DNA from: UBA1189 sp045612925
GTDB taxonomy: Bacteria; Bacteroidota; Bacteroidia; Bacteroidales; Bacteroidaceae
Assembly: GCA_045612925.1 (NCBI GenBank)
Contig: JAZKZX010000015.1
Coordinates: forward strand, 1 to 14,693
DNA: 14,693 nucleotides
Reading direction: 5' to 3'
The notes under the pieces are model-generated. The model saw nothing but the letters and a program-made list of their open reading frames with translations. It was not told the DNA's origin and did not search any database. Positions 13,738 to 14,693 of the stretch are shown piece by piece (the first letter of the stretch is position 1; every line of letters starts with the position of its first letter). The position numbers and the translations under genes are program-made.

Positions 13738-14649
13738 TTACACCTCCAGCGCCCCGATAATGTCGCGCACTGAAGCAAAGCCGTGACGGTCGAGGTACTC
13801 GTTGATGCCATCCACGATCTTGCCCGTCACGGCAGGATCCATGAAGTTGGCCGTACCTACCTCGATGGCCGATGCACCAGCAAGGAGGAACTCGATGGCG
13901 TCGGTAGCATTGGTGATACCACCCAAACCTACGACGGGGATACCTACCGCCTTGGCCACCTGCCACACCATGCGCAGCGCGATGGGCTTCACGGCAGGAC
14001 CACTCATACCACCGGTCACGGTAGAGAGCACGGGACGACGACGCTCAGCATCGATGGCCATACCCAGCAGGGTGTTGATGAGCGACACACTGTCGGCACC
14101 TGCAGCCTCAGCAGCACGGGCTATCTCGGTGATGTCGGTCACATTGGGCGAGAGCTTCACGATGAGGGTCTTATCGTAAGCCTTACGCACGGCGCTCACC
14201 ACCTCCTCAGCACCCTTGGCTGTCACGCCGAAGGCCATACCGCCCTGCTTCACATTGGGGCACGAGATATTGAGCTCGATGGCAGGGATATTCTCCAGCG
14301 CATTGATACGCTCAGCAGTAGCCACATAATCCTCAATAGCCGAACCGCTGACATTGACAATCATCCGTGTCTTATAATCCTTGATGGTGGGGTATATCTT
14401 CTCGCAGAAGTAGTCTACACCCTTGTTCTGCAAACCTACCGCATTGAGCATGCCCGCGGGAGTCTCCGCCATACGGGGATAGGGGTTACCCTCGCGGTGA
14501 TGCAAGGTAGTACCCTTGACGATGACACCGCCCAATTTTTCGAGGTCTACGAAGTCGGCAAACTCGGTGCCGTAACCAAATGTGCCCGATGCAGTCATCA
14601 CCGGGTTGGCAAGTTCGAGCTTGCCTATCGAAGTTCTTAAATCTGCCAT
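13738..14649 (-). CDS. pyrD: Dihydroorotate dehydrogenase B, catalytic (FMN) subunit
   Basis: A 303-residue flavoprotein that oxidises dihydroorotate to orotate in pyrimidine synthesis. Class 1B features are ANPVMTASGTFGYG (14-27), KGTTLHHREGNP (45-56), the AGMLNAVGLQN substrate loop (65-75), and the active-site Cys130 in LNISCPNVKQGG; class 2 enzymes have Ser at this place. Late FMN-phosphate blocks are GLGGITNATDAIEFLLAGASAI, split as GLGGI and AGASAIEVGT. Length is normal. Class 1B enzymes work with PyrK, an FAD/[2Fe-2S] subunit passing electrons to NAD, and the end of pyrK does overlap the start of this gene by 13 bases. That overlap supports the ATG at 14649 and points to translational coupling. 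A repeat with a terminator-like hairpin follows. Confidence 0.95.
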   Translation of the reverse strand: MADLRTSIGKLELANPVMTASGTFGYGTEFADFVDLEKLGGVIVKGTTLHHREGNPYPRMAETPAGMLNAVGLQNKGVDYFCEKIYPTIKDYKTRMIVNVSGSAIEDYVATAERINALENIPAIELNISCPNVKQGGMAFGVTAKGAEEVVSAVRKAYDKTLIVKLSPNVTDITEIARAAEAAGADSVSLINTLLGMAIDAERRRPVLSTVTGGMSGPAVKPIALRMVWQVAKAVGIPVVGLGGITNATDAIEFLLAGASAIEVGTANFMDPAVTGKIVDGINEYLDRHGFASVRDIIGALEV

Positions 14650-14693
14650 GATAACTTATCTATTGAAAATACGGGACCTTCACTACATACACA
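14637..14693 (-). CDS. pyrK: PyrK, dihydroorotate dehydrogenase electron-transfer subunit, last 18 codons
   Basis: Reading leftward from the window edge, an open frame gives CVCSEGPVFSIDKLSWQI and then TAA at 14639-14637. The VCxxGPVF block is the very end of PyrK proteins; its cysteine is expected to be the last ligand of the [2Fe-2S] cluster (compare VCEDGPVF in the Lactococcus protein). The rest of the gene lies beyond the window. It overlaps pyrD by 13 bases in another frame. The call rests on a short piece, but the motif, position and orientation agree. Confidence 0.8.
   Translation of the reverse strand, partial: CVCSEGPVFSIDKLSWQI

Noticed and set aside
13783..14640. 285-codon open frame on the + strand, antisense to pyrD
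   Set aside because: Shadow of pyrD: rich in His, Thr and Gly with no family motif, while the minus strand codes a complete class 1B PyrD.

Overview
This window most likely comes from a member of the order Bacteroidales (Prevotella, Bacteroides or a relative). The evidence is a Bacteroidetes-type promoter signature (TTG, 19 bases, TAnnTTTG) ahead of moxR, a MoxR/DUF58/Bat gene group, a class 1B dihydroorotate dehydrogenase overlapped by pyrK, and start codons without clear Shine-Dalgarno sequences. Base composition looks close to half GC. No rRNA, tRNA, transposase, phage gene or CRISPR array is visible. The proteins are ordinary chromosomal ones; the unusual material is in short repeats and hairpins between and inside genes.

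Layout. Bases 1-5780 (+) carry the 3' part of glnS, a cytoplasmic TPR protein, a DedA-family membrane protein and metH, which ends at a two-way terminator (about 5781-5817). Bases 5829-9965 (-) carry a stress/cell-envelope operon read as moxR, a DUF58 protein, a BatD-like/DUF4381-like membrane protein and batA. It stops there, without the batB-batE genes usual in Bacteroides. moxR and holA diverge from a shared promoter region (9966-10153). Bases 10154-12816 (+) carry holA and, 8 bases later, a B12-binding-domain radical SAM protein. Bases 12874-14693 (-) carry pyrK (last 18 codons), pyrD and ttcA; the last two are separated by a period-6 inverted repeat that looks like a terminator.

How the parts relate. 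MetH makes methionine with cobalamin but lacks the C-terminal AdoMet/reactivation domain of the E. coli enzyme. The radical SAM protein has a B12-type N-terminal fold, so two potential cobalamin users lie here. MoxR is expected to act as an AAA+ chaperone on the VWA-domain proteins next to it. PyrK and PyrD form the NAD-linked dihydroorotate dehydrogenase of pyrimidine synthesis.

Points most worth a second look: (1) C/G-rich palindromic repeats inside metH, all in frame and all in linkers of the cobalamin half of the protein; (2) the period-6 inverted repeat between pyrD and ttcA, which adds a false hydrophobic N-terminus to a naive ttcA call; (3) an inverted repeat splitting moxR from the DUF58 gene, with a consensus-like promoter pointing the opposite way to the operon; (4) a long hairpin just before the TPR gene; (5) the shortened Bat operon. 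I did not find a clearly new multi-gene system.
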